A model generated the notes under the pieces. The model searched no databases. It worked only from the letters and a program-made list of their open reading frames with translations, and was not told the DNA's origin. 34,355 nt of DNA from positions 1 to 34,355 of the forward strand of contig CAJQNO010000051.1 in the NCBI GenBank assembly GCA_905479745.1, written 5' to 3'. Source of the stretch: an uncultured Flavobacteriaceae bacterium. Lineage in GTDB: Bacteria; Bacteroidota; Bacteroidia; Flavobacteriales; Flavobacteriaceae. This document shows positions 1 through 8,880 of the stretch, in pieces. Numbering within the stretch: the first letter of the stretch is position 1; each line of letters starts with the position of its first letter. The translations under genes and the position numbers were made by a program.

Positions 1-1006
1 GGTAGCTGCTGTTCGCTGCTTTCCTTAAGTTAAGGATAACTTCCCAATCTGAATCGGCAATCGAAATAAATTCATTTAATAGGGCATAGGTTCCCTCCAC
101 CCGATCCTTATAGGGTTTCAGCATGTGGGTTTCAATCATCATTCCCAAAGTATTATACAGGCTTGTATATCCGGTTGAGTACCTGGCGCCATCCAAGAAT
201 TGTGAAAAACCGGATTCGGGTTTACGGTTAAAAACGTTTACATAAGGTGTTATTTCCCAGTTTCTCTTCTGAAGTGAATCCTCCAGCCTCGGACGGAAGG
301 TATTCTCCAGATAGTCTCCAAGTACGCCACCCAACTTGTTGTGCTGTGTAAACAGATGAGTAAGAGTGTATTGGTAGTCTGCACCATTACTTACATGAGT
401 GTCGATAAATAGATCCGGCTTGACCGTGCGAAATAGGTCTATGAAAGCCCTGGCGTTTCGAGTGTCCGCTTTAATGAAGTCTCGATTCAGGTCGTAATTT
501 CGTGCATTACCCCTAAACCCGTAAGATTTGGGTCCGTTTTGGTTGGTCCTTGTCGTGCTGTTTCGGTTTAATGCACCACCAATATTATATACAGGTATCA
601 CTGCAACAATAACATTGGCGGGAGCAGGGATCTTAGCCTCGGCCAAATCTCTCAAAAGCATCATCGAAGCATCGATTCCATCACTTTCACCCGGGTGTAT
701 ACCGTTGTTTATTAGCATGATGATCTTTTCATCGTCCCCGGAGAATTCCGACTCGAAACTTCGGTTGGGATTAAAGGTAACCAGATGAAGTGGCTTACCG
801 CTGTCGGTTTTGCCCATCTCGTACATAGCGATAGACGTATGTTTCTCGGAAAGCCTTGTGTAAAATTCGATCACTTCATCATAAGTAGCGGTTTCTTTAC
901 CTTCAGATCGTTCGAATGTTAAAGTGAAATCGAAGTCTTTATTTTCAGAATTATTACCACAGGAGAATACAATGGAAAGTATCAAAATGATGATTGGTTT
1001 TTTCAT
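1..1006 (-). CDS. M14-family zinc carboxypeptidase-like lipoprotein (3' end outside window)
   Basis: The minus-strand frame opens with ATG at 1004-1006 and stays open to the window edge (335 codons), so the C-terminus is missing. The N-terminus MKKPIIILILSIVFSCGNN is a lipoprotein signal with lipobox VFSC, placing the protein in the envelope. The M14 signature is readable in order: GIHPGESDG (the HxxE zinc ligands), NYDLNRDF (substrate-binding Asn/Arg region), FIDTHVSNG (third zinc ligand His) and MIETHML (likely catalytic Glu). M14 enzymes remove C-terminal residues or cleave amide bonds in peptides or peptidoglycan stems; the actual substrate here cannot be told. It is transcribed divergently from the T9SS gene at 1151. 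Family assignment is firm, subfamily is not. Confidence 0.85.
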   Translation of the reverse strand, partial: MKKPIIILILSIVFSCGNNSENKDFDFTLTFERSEGKETATYDEVIEFYTRLSEKHTSIAMYEMGKTDSGKPLHLVTFNPNRSFESEFSGDDEKIIMLINNGIHPGESDGIDASMMLLRDLAEAKIPAPANVIVAVIPVYNIGGALNRNSTTRTNQNGPKSYGFRGNARNYDLNRDFIKADTRNARAFIDLFRTVKPDLFIDTHVSNGADYQYTLTHLFTQHNKLGGVLGDYLENTFRPRLEDSLQKRNWEITPYVNVFNRKPESGFSQFLDGARYSTGYTSLYNTLGMMIETHMLKPYKDRVEGTYALLNEFISIADSDWEVILNLRKAANSSY

Positions 1007-1111
1007 AACGAAAATGCTTAAAATTGAGAAGATTGTAACAATATCGCTTAATAAGGGCAAAATTTGGCAAAAAAAAGTAGGAAAAGGTTACTATTTATTA
1101 CCTTGCTTTTA

Positions 1112-1119
1112 TATATTTG
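1112..1119 (+). promoter_or_regulatory. Bacteroidota -7 promoter box upstream of the T9SS gene
   Basis: TATATTTG matches TAnnTTTG exactly and lies 31 bp before the ATG at 1151. No convincing -33 TTTG was seen at the usual 19-21 bp spacing. It lies between the two divergent genes and supports 1151, not the in-frame ATG at 1064, as the start. Confidence 0.5.
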
Positions 1120-1150
1120 TGGGACAATATTAAACTTTAAACTGTTAATT

Positions 1151-2071
1151 ATGAAAAAAATTACTTTATTACTTTGTGCGATCGCATTTAGTGCCGTTGG
1201 AGTGAATGCCCAGTCTAACATTGGTCCATCACCTTATGAGTCGAATCCGGTTCCTAGTAGCGTACGTATGGATATTTTATCACACACACCTGGTGCTACA
1301 CTTAATGGTGGTGCTGTAGCTTGTGCTGATACTGGTGGTGGTGGAACCACTACTAACTCTTGGTGGAGATCTTATACCCCTGCTAACTTTGGTTATACTG
1401 GAAATTTTGAGGTTCAGGGATTGCAAACTGCACACACTTACGATGATATCTCTGGATTAGGAGAGCCTATCAACATTAACATCAATGCCTGGACTAGTGA
1501 TGACGTGTTCCCGGCCGGTAACTTTACTTTATTAACTTCTGCTGCACTACAGGGAGATGCTTCTTCTGCGGATCAATTACTTGACCTTAGCTTCGATACT
1601 GCCGAGGTTGTAGATGCAAATACTGAGGTTATTCTTGAGTTCTTCGTAGCCGATGGTGTTTCTATTTCTAAAGACGTTCGTATTTACAATACTACAGATC
1701 CAGAAAATGCACCTAGCTACCTTTCTTCTGTAGATTGTTCAATCTCAGATCCTGTAACAACAGCTAGTATTGGATTCCCGGATGAAAGAGTTGTATTAAA
1801 CCTTATTGGTGAAACAAGTCTTTCAGTTGGTGATAACACACTATCTGAACTAGTATCTGTATTTCCTAACCCTATGAACAATGTTCTTAATGTAAACGTT
1901 ACTGGTAACGTTGAAATTAGCAATGCGAGCATGTTCGACCTTTTAGGGAAGAATACAGGTGTACAGTTAGTAAACGGACAAATGGATACTTCTAGCCTTG
2001 CAAGAGGTGTTTATATCCTAAACGTTGAAACTTCTGCAGGTACTCTTACTCAGAAAGTAGTAAAGAGATAA
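1151..2071 (+). CDS. Secreted protein with T9SS type A sorting domain, function unknown
   Basis: 306 residues. An in-frame ATG exists at 1064, but ATG 1151 gives a clean Sec signal peptide (MKKITLLLCAIAFSAVGVNAQS, cleavage near NA-QS) and lies downstream of the -7 box at 1112. The mature region is rich in Gly, Thr, Ser and Asn and reads as beta-sandwich; no catalytic motif was recognised. Residues about 235-306 form a type A sorting domain: VSVFPNPMNNVLNV opens it, ARGVYILNVET follows, and it ends in QKVVKR. Such domains direct export through the type IX secretion system and surface attachment or release. Codon use is strongly biased toward A/T-ending codons, as in abundant proteins. The gene is monocistronic, closed by the terminator at 2093. 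Confidence 0.85.
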   Translation: MKKITLLLCAIAFSAVGVNAQSNIGPSPYESNPVPSSVRMDILSHTPGATLNGGAVACADTGGGGTTTNSWWRSYTPANFGYTGNFEVQGLQTAHTYDDISGLGEPINININAWTSDDVFPAGNFTLLTSAALQGDASSADQLLDLSFDTAEVVDANTEVILEFFVADGVSISKDVRIYNTTDPENAPSYLSSVDCSISDPVTTASIGFPDERVVLNLIGETSLSVGDNTLSELVSVFPNPMNNVLNVNVTGNVEISNASMFDLLGKNTGVQLVNGQMDTSSLARGVYILNVETSAGTLTQKVVKR

Positions 2072-2092
2072 TTATATACGCCTAAATAAATT

Positions 2093-2118
2093 AAAGCCCC
2101 GTTATCGGGGCTTTTTTT
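2093..2118 (+). terminator. Rho-independent terminator of the T9SS gene
   Basis: AAAGCCCCG / CGGGGCTTT stem (2093-2101 with 2106-2114), loop TTAT, followed by a T run to 2118. It begins 22 bp after the stop codon. Confidence 0.9.
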
Positions 2119-2143
2119 ATACCCAAAATTCATGTAAACCGTA

Positions 2144-2656
2144 ATGAAGATAGAAATAATACAAGGAGATATCACCCGGATCGAAGCCGATGTTATCGTT
2201 AATGCGGCCAACACCTCACTATTGGGTGGAGGTGGAGTTGATGGCGCTATCCACAGAGCCGGTGGACCTGAGATCCTGGCCGAGTGTATGGCCATTCGAA
2301 ACAGACAAGGAGGGTGTAAAGTGGGGGAAGCAGTGATCACTACTGCAGGTAATTTAAACGCCAGCAAGGTGATCCACACGGTTGGACCTAAATGGAACAA
2401 TGGCAATTCGAAAGAAGCAGAATTACTTCGGAATTGTTACCTCAACTGCCTCGAACTTGCCGAGTCATGTAATTTAACCTCCATAGCTTTTCCTAATATC
2501 AGCACGGGTATTTACGGCTATCCGAAAGTGCCTGCGGCCCAAATCGCTTACGAAACTATCACCGGTTTTAAAGCTCAAGTACTTAAATCGATTTTTCTGG
2601 TTTGCTTCGATGAAGAAAATTATCTACTCTACAAAAAACTCTTCAAACACCCATAA
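2144..2656 (+). CDS. Macro-domain O-acetyl-ADP-ribose deacetylase (YmdB/MacroD type)
   Basis: 170 residues, essentially one macro domain. The ADP-ribose pocket is intact: [17 protein letters not shown] (residues 7-23) supplies the adenine-contacting Asp9 and the catalytic Asn pair (20 and 23), [16 protein letters not shown] (26-41) is the glycine-rich distal-ribose loop with Asp33, and [10 protein letters not shown] (118-127) is the diphosphate loop. This is the MacroD-type arrangement, which removes ADP-ribose from acidic residues and hydrolyses O-acetyl-ADP-ribose; it is cytoplasmic with no signal peptide. It has terminators on both sides and is transcribed alone. The exact physiological substrate is not shown by sequence. 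Confidence 0.92.
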   Translation: MKIEIIQGDITRIEADVIVNAANTSLLGGGGVDGAIHRAGGPEILAECMAIRNRQGGCKVGEAVITTAGNLNASKVIHTVGPKWNNGNSKEAELLRNCYLNCLELAESCNLTSIAFPNISTGIYGYPKVPAAQIAYETITGFKAQVLKSIFLVCFDEENYLLYKKLFKHP

Positions 2657-2659
2657 AAA

Positions 2660-2686
2660 AAAACCCCAAGTTGGGGCTTTTTTTTT
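2660..2686. terminator. Bidirectional terminator between macro-domain gene and rho
   Basis: CCCC-AAGTT-GGGG stem flanked by an A run on the left and a T run on the right. It therefore works as an intrinsic terminator on either strand and serves the two convergent genes. Confidence 0.8.
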
Positions 2687-2702
2687 GCTATCTATGGGAT
2701 AA

Positions 2703-4319
2703 TTATCCGTTCATGGAGATGAGGAATTCCTCATTATTCCTGGTGGATTTTATTCGTTCGTTGATAAATTCCATGGCTTCCACAGGATTCATATCGGCCA
2801 GGTACTTTCGCATCACCCACATTCTTTGAATCGTATTTTCATCAAGCAGCAGATCGTCCCTTCTCGTACTGGACGAGGTAAGATCGATGGCAGGGAAAAT
2901 ACGGCGATTCGAGATCTTTCTATCTAACTGAAGTTCCATGTTACCGGTTCCTTTAAATTCTTCAAAGATCACTTCATCCATTTTCGATCCTGTTTCTGTA
3001 AGAGCCGTTGCAATGATACTTAAAGAACCTCCGTTCTCGATATTTCTGGCAGCTCCAAAGAAGCGCTTTGGTTTGTGTAGCGCATTTGCATCCACACCAC
3101 CACTTAATATTTTTCCGCTGGCAGGCTGCACTGTATTATACGCCCTTGCCAGACGTGTTATAGAATCCAGAAGGATCACTACATCGTGTCCGCATTCTAC
3201 AAGTCGTTTCGCTTTTTCAATAACAAGATTAGCGATACGCACATGCTCGCTGGCTTCTTTATCGAAAGTAGATGCTACCACTTCTCCGCTTACATTTCGC
3301 TGCATATCGGTTACTTCCTCCGGGCGTTCATCTATAAGCAAGATGATCTGGTATACTTCCGGGTGATTCGCGGCAATTCCATTAGCGATGTCTTTTAGCA
3401 ACATCGTTTTACCCGTTTTTGGCTGGGCTACTATCATTCCTCTTTGTCCTTTACCTAGTGGAGTAAAAAGATCTATAATTCGTGTAGACACATTACTCTG
3501 GCGCTCGGCTATATTGAATTTTTCCTGTGGGAAAAGAGGCGTAAGATGCTCAAAAGAAACTCGGTCTCGCACCACATTCGGACTAAGACCGTTGATCTTG
3601 TTCACCTTTATGAGTGGGAAGTACTTTTCACCTTCTTTCGGTGGACGAACTTCTCCAAGTACAGTATCTCCTGTCTTTAATCCAAACAAACGGATCTGCG
3701 ATTGTGAAACATAGATATCATCCGGCGAGGACAGGTAATTATAATCACTGGAACGCAGAAATCCATAACCATCCTGCATAATATCAAGCACTCCTTCGCT
3801 CTCGATGATACTATCAAATTCGAAATCCGGCTCTTTATATCTGTTGCGATTGTCCTTATTTCCGTTTTTTCCGGAGGACTTGTCTTTATTATCGCGTTTG
3901 TTGTGGTCTCTTTTCTGGTGATCACTCTTTGTGTCCGTCCCCTGTTTATTATCTCCAGATTGGCTGTTATCAGACTTAGGATGTTGAGTTTGTTTTTGTG
4001 ATTTGTTGGGCTGATTGCGCTGTCCGCGATTATCAGGGCGCTTATTATCGCTGCGCTGATTATCATTTCTTGGGTTGCGCTGTCGTTGGTTTCTGTTGTC
4101 CCTGTTCTGTGCCTTTTGAGGCGTTTCTTCTTCTTTTTTTTCTGAAGGGGCTTCCGCTGTAACAGCTTTTACTGCGGTGGGATTGGCTGCCTGGTAATCA
4201 AGGATTTGATACACCAGATCCAATTTTTTCAAACTTCGGTATTTAGGTACACCTAATGTTTTAGCTAGTTCCTGAAGTTCAGGTAACTTCTTTGCTTTTA
4301 ATTCTGAAATTTCAAACAT
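2703..4319 (-). CDS. rho: Transcription termination factor Rho with long disordered insertion
   Basis: 538 residues against about 420 for E. coli Rho. Order: N-terminal SAP-like Rho_N domain (1-45), a low-complexity segment rich in Asn, Arg, Asp, Gln and Lys (about 51-162), the OB-fold RNA-binding domain (about 173-244, with DGYGFLRS), then the RecA-like ATPase. Walker A is AQPKTGKT (298-305), Walker B VVILLD (380-385), and the Q and R loops are present ([12 protein letters not shown]). Rho is a hexameric RNA helicase that ends unproductive transcripts. Bacteroidota Rho proteins commonly carry such an insertion, and in Bacteroides thetaiotaomicron this disordered region has been linked to phase separation; whether it acts so here is inference. 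It is convergent with the macro-domain gene and shares its terminator. Confidence 0.97.
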   Translation of the reverse strand: MFEISELKAKKLPELQELAKTLGVPKYRSLKKLDLVYQILDYQAANPTAVKAVTAEAPSEKKEEETPQKAQNRDNRNQRQRNPRNDNQRSDNKRPDNRGQRNQPNKSQKQTQHPKSDNSQSGDNKQGTDTKSDHQKRDHNKRDNKDKSSGKNGNKDNRNRYKEPDFEFDSIIESEGVLDIMQDGYGFLRSSDYNYLSSPDDIYVSQSQIRLFGLKTGDTVLGEVRPPKEGEKYFPLIKVNKINGLSPNVVRDRVSFEHLTPLFPQEKFNIAERQSNVSTRIIDLFTPLGKGQRGMIVAQPKTGKTMLLKDIANGIAANHPEVYQIILLIDERPEEVTDMQRNVSGEVVASTFDKEASEHVRIANLVIEKAKRLVECGHDVVILLDSITRLARAYNTVQPASGKILSGGVDANALHKPKRFFGAARNIENGGSLSIIATALTETGSKMDEVIFEEFKGTGNMELQLDRKISNRRIFPAIDLTSSSTRRDDLLLDENTIQRMWVMRKYLADMNPVEAMEFINERIKSTRNNEEFLISMNG

Positions 4320-4398
4320 TTAAAATTCTATAAGTTTTATTGATAAATTGTGTCTTTTAAAGACGAGGATAGTAAGTTGAAAAATAATTGAAGACTAA

Positions 4399-4421
4399 GT
4401 AACCGAAATCGAGATGGTTAC
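4399..4421 (-). promoter_or_regulatory. Inverted repeat in the rho upstream region
   Basis: GTAACC (4399-4404) and GGTTAC (4416-4421) form a 6-bp inverted repeat with an 11-nt spacer, about 80 bp upstream of the rho start. It could be a protein site or an RNA hairpin in a long rho leader; nothing decides between them. A near-match -7 box, TATACTTG, lies on the same strand at 4434-4441. Confidence 0.3.
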
Positions 4422-4487
4422 CGATTGGTACTGCAAGTATACAACAATAAATTATATTTTGCATTTAATTCTTTTAAAAAGAAACCT

Positions 4488-4495
4488 TATTTTTG
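4488..4495 (+). promoter_or_regulatory. -7 promoter box for the DUF4293 gene
   Basis: TATTTTTG, an exact TAnnTTTG match, 21 bp before the ATG at 4517. A TTTG at 4458-4461 is 26 bp upstream, longer than the usual spacing. Confidence 0.5.
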
Positions 4496-4516
4496 CGTTC
4501 AATTAGATAGGCTGCT

Positions 4517-4927
4517 ATGCTACAACGTATACAAACGGTATATCTTATCATTTCTGCTCTCGTTATGGGAGCTTTGTATTATTGGTTTCCAACAGTGAGT
4601 GACGAAGCAGGAAACGCAATAATTAGCAGGGAGGAACCGTTAGTTTTAGGCCTTATTGGCATTTCAGTCCTGCTAACTGTTATTTCGATCTTTAATTTTA
4701 AAAGGCGTAAAGGACAATTTGTTCTCAATCGTCTAAATATAATATCAAACTTTGTATTACTGGGAGTTTTCGTATACAGGTCGCTAACTTTATCCGGAGA
4801 GACATTGGTCTCGGAGAAGGGTATTGGGGTGCTTTTTCCCATCATTTCTATCGTTTTTTTAGTGTTAGCCAATAAGGCTATCAAAAGGGACGAGGATCTC
4901 GTAAAATCTGTGGACCGTTTACGCTAA
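4517..4927 (+). CDS. DUF4293 family four-helix membrane protein
   Basis: 136 residues with four predicted transmembrane helices (about 5-25, 43-62, 75-93 and 103-122), separated by short loops and ending in a charged tail. The opening MLQRIQTVYLIISAL is the hallmark of the DUF4293 family, which is restricted to Bacteroidota; its function is unknown. It usually lies near rho in flavobacteria (recalled, not checked). It has its own promoter box and terminator, so it is a single-gene unit divergent from rho. Confidence 0.85.
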   Translation: MLQRIQTVYLIISALVMGALYYWFPTVSDEAGNAIISREEPLVLGLIGISVLLTVISIFNFKRRKGQFVLNRLNIISNFVLLGVFVYRSLTLSGETLVSEKGIGVLFPIISIVFLVLANKAIKRDEDLVKSVDRLR

Positions 4928-4952
4928 ACCATACATCTTAGTATATTAGTGC

Positions 4953-4990
4953 AAAACCCCTGAAGTATGCCAACTTCAGGGGTTTTTATT
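4953..4990. terminator. Bidirectional terminator between DUF4293 gene and phosphoesterase
   Basis: Perfect 13-bp stem AAAACCCCTGAAG (4953-4965) with CTTCAGGGGTTTT (4974-4986), loop TATGCCAA. T-rich tails follow on both strands, suited to the two convergent genes. Confidence 0.9.
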
Positions 4991-5013
4991 TTTTTACACG
5001 ATCTTTTCGCGCC

Positions 5014-5505
5014 TTAACGTTTGTACTCTATTACCTCCAGGTTCCCAATCTCCGAACCACTTATAGTAAACCGAAGCATAGTTCTCACCTTGTGAAACCC
5101 ATGTTTTCCAATGGCTCCGGGGTTCATATGGAGGAGCCCAAGTTTCTTGTCGTTCATCACCTTTAGTATATGTGAATGTCCGGTAATGAAAAGACGGGGA
5201 GGATTTGTCTGTATCGCTTCGCGTATAGAAGGGCTGTATCGGCCCGGATAACCACCTATATGCGTGATCCATACATCCACCTGCTCACACACGAACCTGT
5301 TGTGAAGAGGGAACTCTGCGCGGATAGCCGCATTATCAATATTGCCGTACACGGCCTTTAAGGGTTTTAGTTTTGCGATCGCATCGGTAACAGAGGAATC
5401 GCCAATGTCTCCGGCATGCCAGACCTCATCTGCTTGTTTTACGTGTTTTAATATTGTTTCATCTATATAACCATGCGTATCACTAAGCAAGAGTATTTTT
5501 TTCAT
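5014..5505 (-). CDS. YfcE/MJ0936-type metallophosphoesterase
   Basis: 163 residues, a complete compact calcineurin-like phosphoesterase. Metal-ligand motifs appear in order: LLLSDTHG (residues 5-12), HAGDIGD, VYGNIDN, ITHIGG and FITGHSHI. This is the small YfcE/MJ0936 subfamily, whose members hydrolyse phosphodiesters in vitro; the cellular substrate is not known. It is cytoplasmic, with no signal peptide. It is divergent from truA, only 71 bp from the truA start chosen here. Confidence 0.88.
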   Translation of the reverse strand: MKKILLLSDTHGYIDETILKHVKQADEVWHAGDIGDSSVTDAIAKLKPLKAVYGNIDNAAIRAEFPLHNRFVCEQVDVWITHIGGYPGRYSPSIREAIQTNPPRLFITGHSHILKVMNDKKLGLLHMNPGAIGKHGFHKVRTMLRFTISGSEIGNLEVIEYKR

Positions 5506-5545
5506 TGGTTTCTATCAGAGACTATAAATCACAGGCTGGTTTGCC

Positions 5546-5553
5546 TATCTTTG
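5546..5553 (+). promoter_or_regulatory. -7 promoter box for truA that fixes its start
   Basis: TATCTTTG, an exact TAnnTTTG match, 23 bp before the TTG at 5577. Because transcription would begin about 5559, the in-frame TTG at 5505 cannot be the start of a transcript made from here. Confidence 0.5.
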
Positions 5554-5576
5554 CTTATTCAAAAGTAAAGGAATTC

Positions 5577-6323
5577 TTGCGATATTTTCTCGACTTATCA
5601 TTCAATGGAAAAAATTATCACGGATGGCAGGTGCAACCCGATGCCATTAGCGTGCAGGAAGTGATAGAGCGTACACTATCTGTTTATTTTCGAACAGAAA
5701 TTAAAGTAACCGCTGCAGGGAGAACCGATACCGGTGTACATGCCTCTCAGATGATAGCACACTTCGATCTGGAAACTGGCATCGATTCTGTTGAAGAGAC
5801 CATATTTCGGCTCAATTCTTTTCTGCCTAAGGACATAGCGATAGAAGATTTATATGAGGTAAGAGATGAGGCCCATGCTCGATTCGACGCCACCGAAAGG
5901 GAATATCAATACGGGATCGTGCTAAATAAGGATCCTTTTCGTATCGATGTAGCACATCAGATCTTCCATATACCGGATGTGGGAAAGATGAACAAAGCTG
6001 CAGAATTATTATTAGGCTATAAGGATTTCCAATGTTTCTCACGTTCCAATACCGATGTAAAGACGTATTATTGTGATATCAAACTGGCCAGGTGGGAATT
6101 TGAAGATAATTTCCTCACTTTCACGATCCGTGCCGATCGTTTTCTACGAAATATGGTAAGGGCGATCGTCGGGACCCTCCTGGATGTTGGAAATGATAAG
6201 ATTTCGATCTCCCAATTCGAAGAGATCATTAAAAGTAAAGACAGAACCAAGGCAGGGGCATCGGCTCCCGCCCAGGGGTTATTCCTCACAAGGGTAACCT
6301 ATCCGGAAACTATTTATAAATAA
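5577..6323 (+). CDS. truA: tRNA pseudouridine(38-40) synthase TruA
   Basis: The open frame extends back to a TTG at 5505, but TTG 5577 is the better start. It gives the family's usual N-terminus ((M)RYFLDLSFNGKNYHGWQ), follows an AAAGGA ribosome-binding sequence, and lies downstream of the -7 box at 5546. The product is then 248 residues, normal for TruA. The catalytic aspartate lies in AAGRTDTGVHASQ; the TruA core also shows LNSFLPKDI, FDATEREYQY and RADRFLRNMVR. The enzyme converts uridines 38-40 of the tRNA anticodon stem-loop to pseudouridine. The stop abuts the ABC-transporter ATG with no gap, so the two are cotranscribed. Confidence 0.93.
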   Translation: MRYFLDLSFNGKNYHGWQVQPDAISVQEVIERTLSVYFRTEIKVTAAGRTDTGVHASQMIAHFDLETGIDSVEETIFRLNSFLPKDIAIEDLYEVRDEAHARFDATEREYQYGIVLNKDPFRIDVAHQIFHIPDVGKMNKAAELLLGYKDFQCFSRSNTDVKTYYCDIKLARWEFEDNFLTFTIRADRFLRNMVRAIVGTLLDVGNDKISISQFEEIIKSKDRTKAGASAPAQGLFLTRVTYPETIYK

Positions 6324-8087
6324 ATGGCAGCCTCAGGCAAAGCATTCGATTTTAAACTATTCAGGCGGTTATTGGCTTACACCAATGCATATCGCCTTAC
6401 TTTTTATTTTGTTGGCTTCGCCGCCATAATAATGTCTGGTCTTTCCATATTACAACCAGCGCTACTTAGGCAGGCCATAGACAACTCTATAATTCCTCAG
6501 GACGGTGAAGGGCTGATGTTTTACATCATCCTTATGATAGCGGTACTTATTCTGGATGTAATTTTTCAGTTCGCTTTTATTTTTTACGCCAACTGGCTGG
6601 GACAAAGTGTGATCAAAGATATCAGGGTAAAACTTTTCCGACTTATGCTAAGTTTTCAAATGAGGTATTACGATAAAAGCGCCGTAGGGAGGTTAACAAC
6701 TCGCGCGGTTAATGATATCGAAACCATTTCAAGTATCTTTAGTCAGGGTTTGTTCATGATAATAAGCGACCTGCTGAAAATGCTTGTGATCATGGGATTC
6801 ATGTTGTATCAAAGCTGGCGATTGTCCCTCATTGTTTTTGCCATATTACCCATTATCCTCTATGCTACCCGGGTATTTCAACGGGCCATGAAAACTGCTT
6901 TCGAGGAGGTTCGAAATCAAGTGGCAAATCTTAATTCCTTTGTTCAGGAGCGGATCACCGGGATGAAGATCGTCCAGATCTTCACTCGGGAAGAAACAGA
7001 ATATGAGCGATTTCAGCAGATCAATGAAAAGCACAAAAAGGCATGGATAAAAACCGTATGGTACAACTCGATCTTCTTCCCAATTGCGGAGATGTCTTCC
7101 AGTGTGGCTATTGGTATGATCGCTTGGTACGGCGGGCTCAATGCGGCTGAAGGCGGTGTGATCACGGTTGGACTTATTGCAATGTTCATTCAACTGTCTC
7201 AAATGCTTTTCAGACCCCTTCGGCAGATCGCCGATAAGTTTAACACCTTACAAATGGGGATGGTTGCAGCAAACAGGGTGTTCGGTATCCTGGATACCAA
7301 ATCGCACATTCAGGATCACGGCACAGTGGAAATGTGCAGGAGTGAAGGCCTCATCGAATTCGATAATGTTCATTTTGGCTATAACGATGATGAAGAGGTT
7401 ATCAAGGGAATTTCGTTTACAGTAAATCCCGGAGAGACTGTTGCTATTGTGGGGGCCACCGGAGCAGGGAAGTCTACCATCATCAATCTCCTGAGCCGTT
7501 TCTACGAGATCAACGCAGGTGAGATAAGAATTGATGGTATAAACACCAAGGAATATACCCTCTCATCTCTTAGAAAGCAGATAGCTGTTGTATTACAGGA
7601 TGTCTTTCTTTTCGCAGATTCCATTGTAAACAACATCACTCTTAACGACCCCGGGATCTCCGAAGCCGATGTAATCTCGGCGGCAAAAGAAATAGGGGTG
7701 CATAAATTTATAGCATCCCTTCCAGACGGGTATCGCTATAACGTTCAGGAACGGGGTACAACACTTTCATCCGGGCAGAGGCAACTTATAGCCTTTCTGC
7801 GTGCCTACGTTAGCAATCCCGAGATACTCGTGCTCGATGAAGCGACTTCGTCTGTAGATTCTTATTCAGAAGAAATGATTCAGAAAGCAACCGAAAAGAT
7901 CACCCAGGGCAGAACTTCTATCGTGATCGCACATCGCCTGGCAACGATCAAGAAGGCAGATAAGATCCTGGTTATGGAAGCCGGTAAGATCGTAGAAACC
8001 GGGACTCATAGTGAACTTCTTAAAAGAGAGGACGGCCATTACCGCAATCTTTACGAGGTCCAGTTCATGGCAGAAGAAATGCTGTAA
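6324..8087 (+). CDS. ABC exporter, fused permease and ATPase (MsbA-like)
   Basis: 587 residues, a half-transporter that must dimerise. Six transmembrane helices occupy about 20-310 (type I exporter fold), followed by a nucleotide-binding domain: Walker A GATGAGKST (377-385), Q-loop LQD (424-426), signature LSSGQ (481-485, the usual LSGGQ with Ser), Walker B ILVLDE (501-506) and the switch His in IAHRLA (537). Related flavobacterial proteins are annotated as lipid or multidrug exporters; the substrate cannot be read from the sequence. The ATG directly follows the truA stop. Its last 37 bp overlap the convergent DUF3667 gene, with no terminator between them. Confidence 0.92.
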   Translation: MAASGKAFDFKLFRRLLAYTNAYRLTFYFVGFAAIIMSGLSILQPALLRQAIDNSIIPQDGEGLMFYIILMIAVLILDVIFQFAFIFYANWLGQSVIKDIRVKLFRLMLSFQMRYYDKSAVGRLTTRAVNDIETISSIFSQGLFMIISDLLKMLVIMGFMLYQSWRLSLIVFAILPIILYATRVFQRAMKTAFEEVRNQVANLNSFVQERITGMKIVQIFTREETEYERFQQINEKHKKAWIKTVWYNSIFFPIAEMSSSVAIGMIAWYGGLNAAEGGVITVGLIAMFIQLSQMLFRPLRQIADKFNTLQMGMVAANRVFGILDTKSHIQDHGTVEMCRSEGLIEFDNVHFGYNDDEEVIKGISFTVNPGETVAIVGATGAGKSTIINLLSRFYEINAGEIRIDGINTKEYTLSSLRKQIAVVLQDVFLFADSIVNNITLNDPGISEADVISAAKEIGVHKFIASLPDGYRYNVQERGTTLSSGQRQLIAFLRAYVSNPEILVLDEATSSVDSYSEEMIQKATEKITQGRTSIVIAHRLATIKKADKILVMEAGKIVETGTHSELLKREDGHYRNLYEVQFMAEEML

Positions 8088-8878
8088 GACACAGCTTTTT
8101 GGGCCTTCTGCGCTTCGATCATCTCTTCCATGGCGCCGGTTTTAAACATGATCACCGCCATGATTATAGAAAAAATAACGAACAGGATAAATAAAACGAC
8201 CAGGAACAAAAGTGTTTTCAAAAGTATTTTCGGCACACTAAGGGCAAAGAGCCGCTTGAGGCAATAGGCACTGTAAATGATCTGGATGGGTATGGAAACC
8301 ATGCCCAACATCCCCATATTCCAACCTAGTATCACCCCGGTTAGGGTGAGAAATAACCCAAAGATGGTCATCTGTGAAAGAATATACATAAAGATGACCA
8401 GGTGCTCGGTGTAGTTGTATTTTTTGTAATTCAAGAACACCAGCTTCGAAATAAGAGCGTATAAAGGCACATACAGCATCATGATCAATGATTGGTATTC
8501 GGTTACAAATGCAAGGTTTTTATTGTTCATTTCCTCCGATCCTTCAACAGAGATAGACGAAAGGTCCATCACTTCGGGAAAGAATTTATTGAGGATATAG
8601 AGCTGTAACCCCGCCAGGGTAATGGAAATAGCGAAATAACTAATTACGTTTACGTATCGCTTTCGGGTACCATCAATATAGCTGCCTATTACTACTTCCG
8701 GCATTTTGAACAAGTCGATAAATGTGCGAAGAAATTTATTGTCGTAATTAAGAAATTGTTCGCTAAAATGCTCCAAAAGATTTTTAAACGTAAGCCTGTT
8801 TCGTATCACTTTGGCGCCGCATCTGTGGCAGTAATCAGATTCCTCGGAAAGTTGATGGTTACAATTTTTACAATTCAT
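8051..8878 (-). CDS. DUF3667 family zinc-ribbon membrane protein
   Basis: 275 residues. The N-terminus carries a zinc ribbon (Cys3, Cys6, Cys17, Cys20; CKNC and CHRC). It is followed by the family's conserved RLTFKNLLEHF and a region ending RKRYVNVISYFAISI, then about five hydrophobic segments. This matches DUF3667, a Bacteroidota membrane family of unknown function. It starts 2 bp after the cdaA stop, so it is translated from the same message, and its 3' end runs 37 bp into the convergent ABC-transporter gene. A role connected to c-di-AMP is possible from context only. Confidence 0.8.
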   Translation of the reverse strand: MNCKNCNHQLSEESDYCHRCGAKVIRNRLTFKNLLEHFSEQFLNYDNKFLRTFIDLFKMPEVVIGSYIDGTRKRYVNVISYFAISITLAGLQLYILNKFFPEVMDLSSISVEGSEEMNNKNLAFVTEYQSLIMMLYVPLYALISKLVFLNYKKYNYTEHLVIFMYILSQMTIFGLFLTLTGVILGWNMGMLGMVSIPIQIIYSAYCLKRLFALSVPKILLKTLLFLVVLFILFVIFSIIMAVIMFKTGAMEEMIEAQKAQKAVSYSISSAMNWTS

Positions 8879-8880
8879 GC

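Noticed and set aside
1064-1150. Upstream start for the T9SS gene
   Set aside because: It would place the signal peptide 29 residues inside the protein and start before the -7 box at 1112.
2938-3714. Plus-strand open frames inside rho
   Set aside because: They lie entirely antisense to the well-supported rho frame and show no family features.
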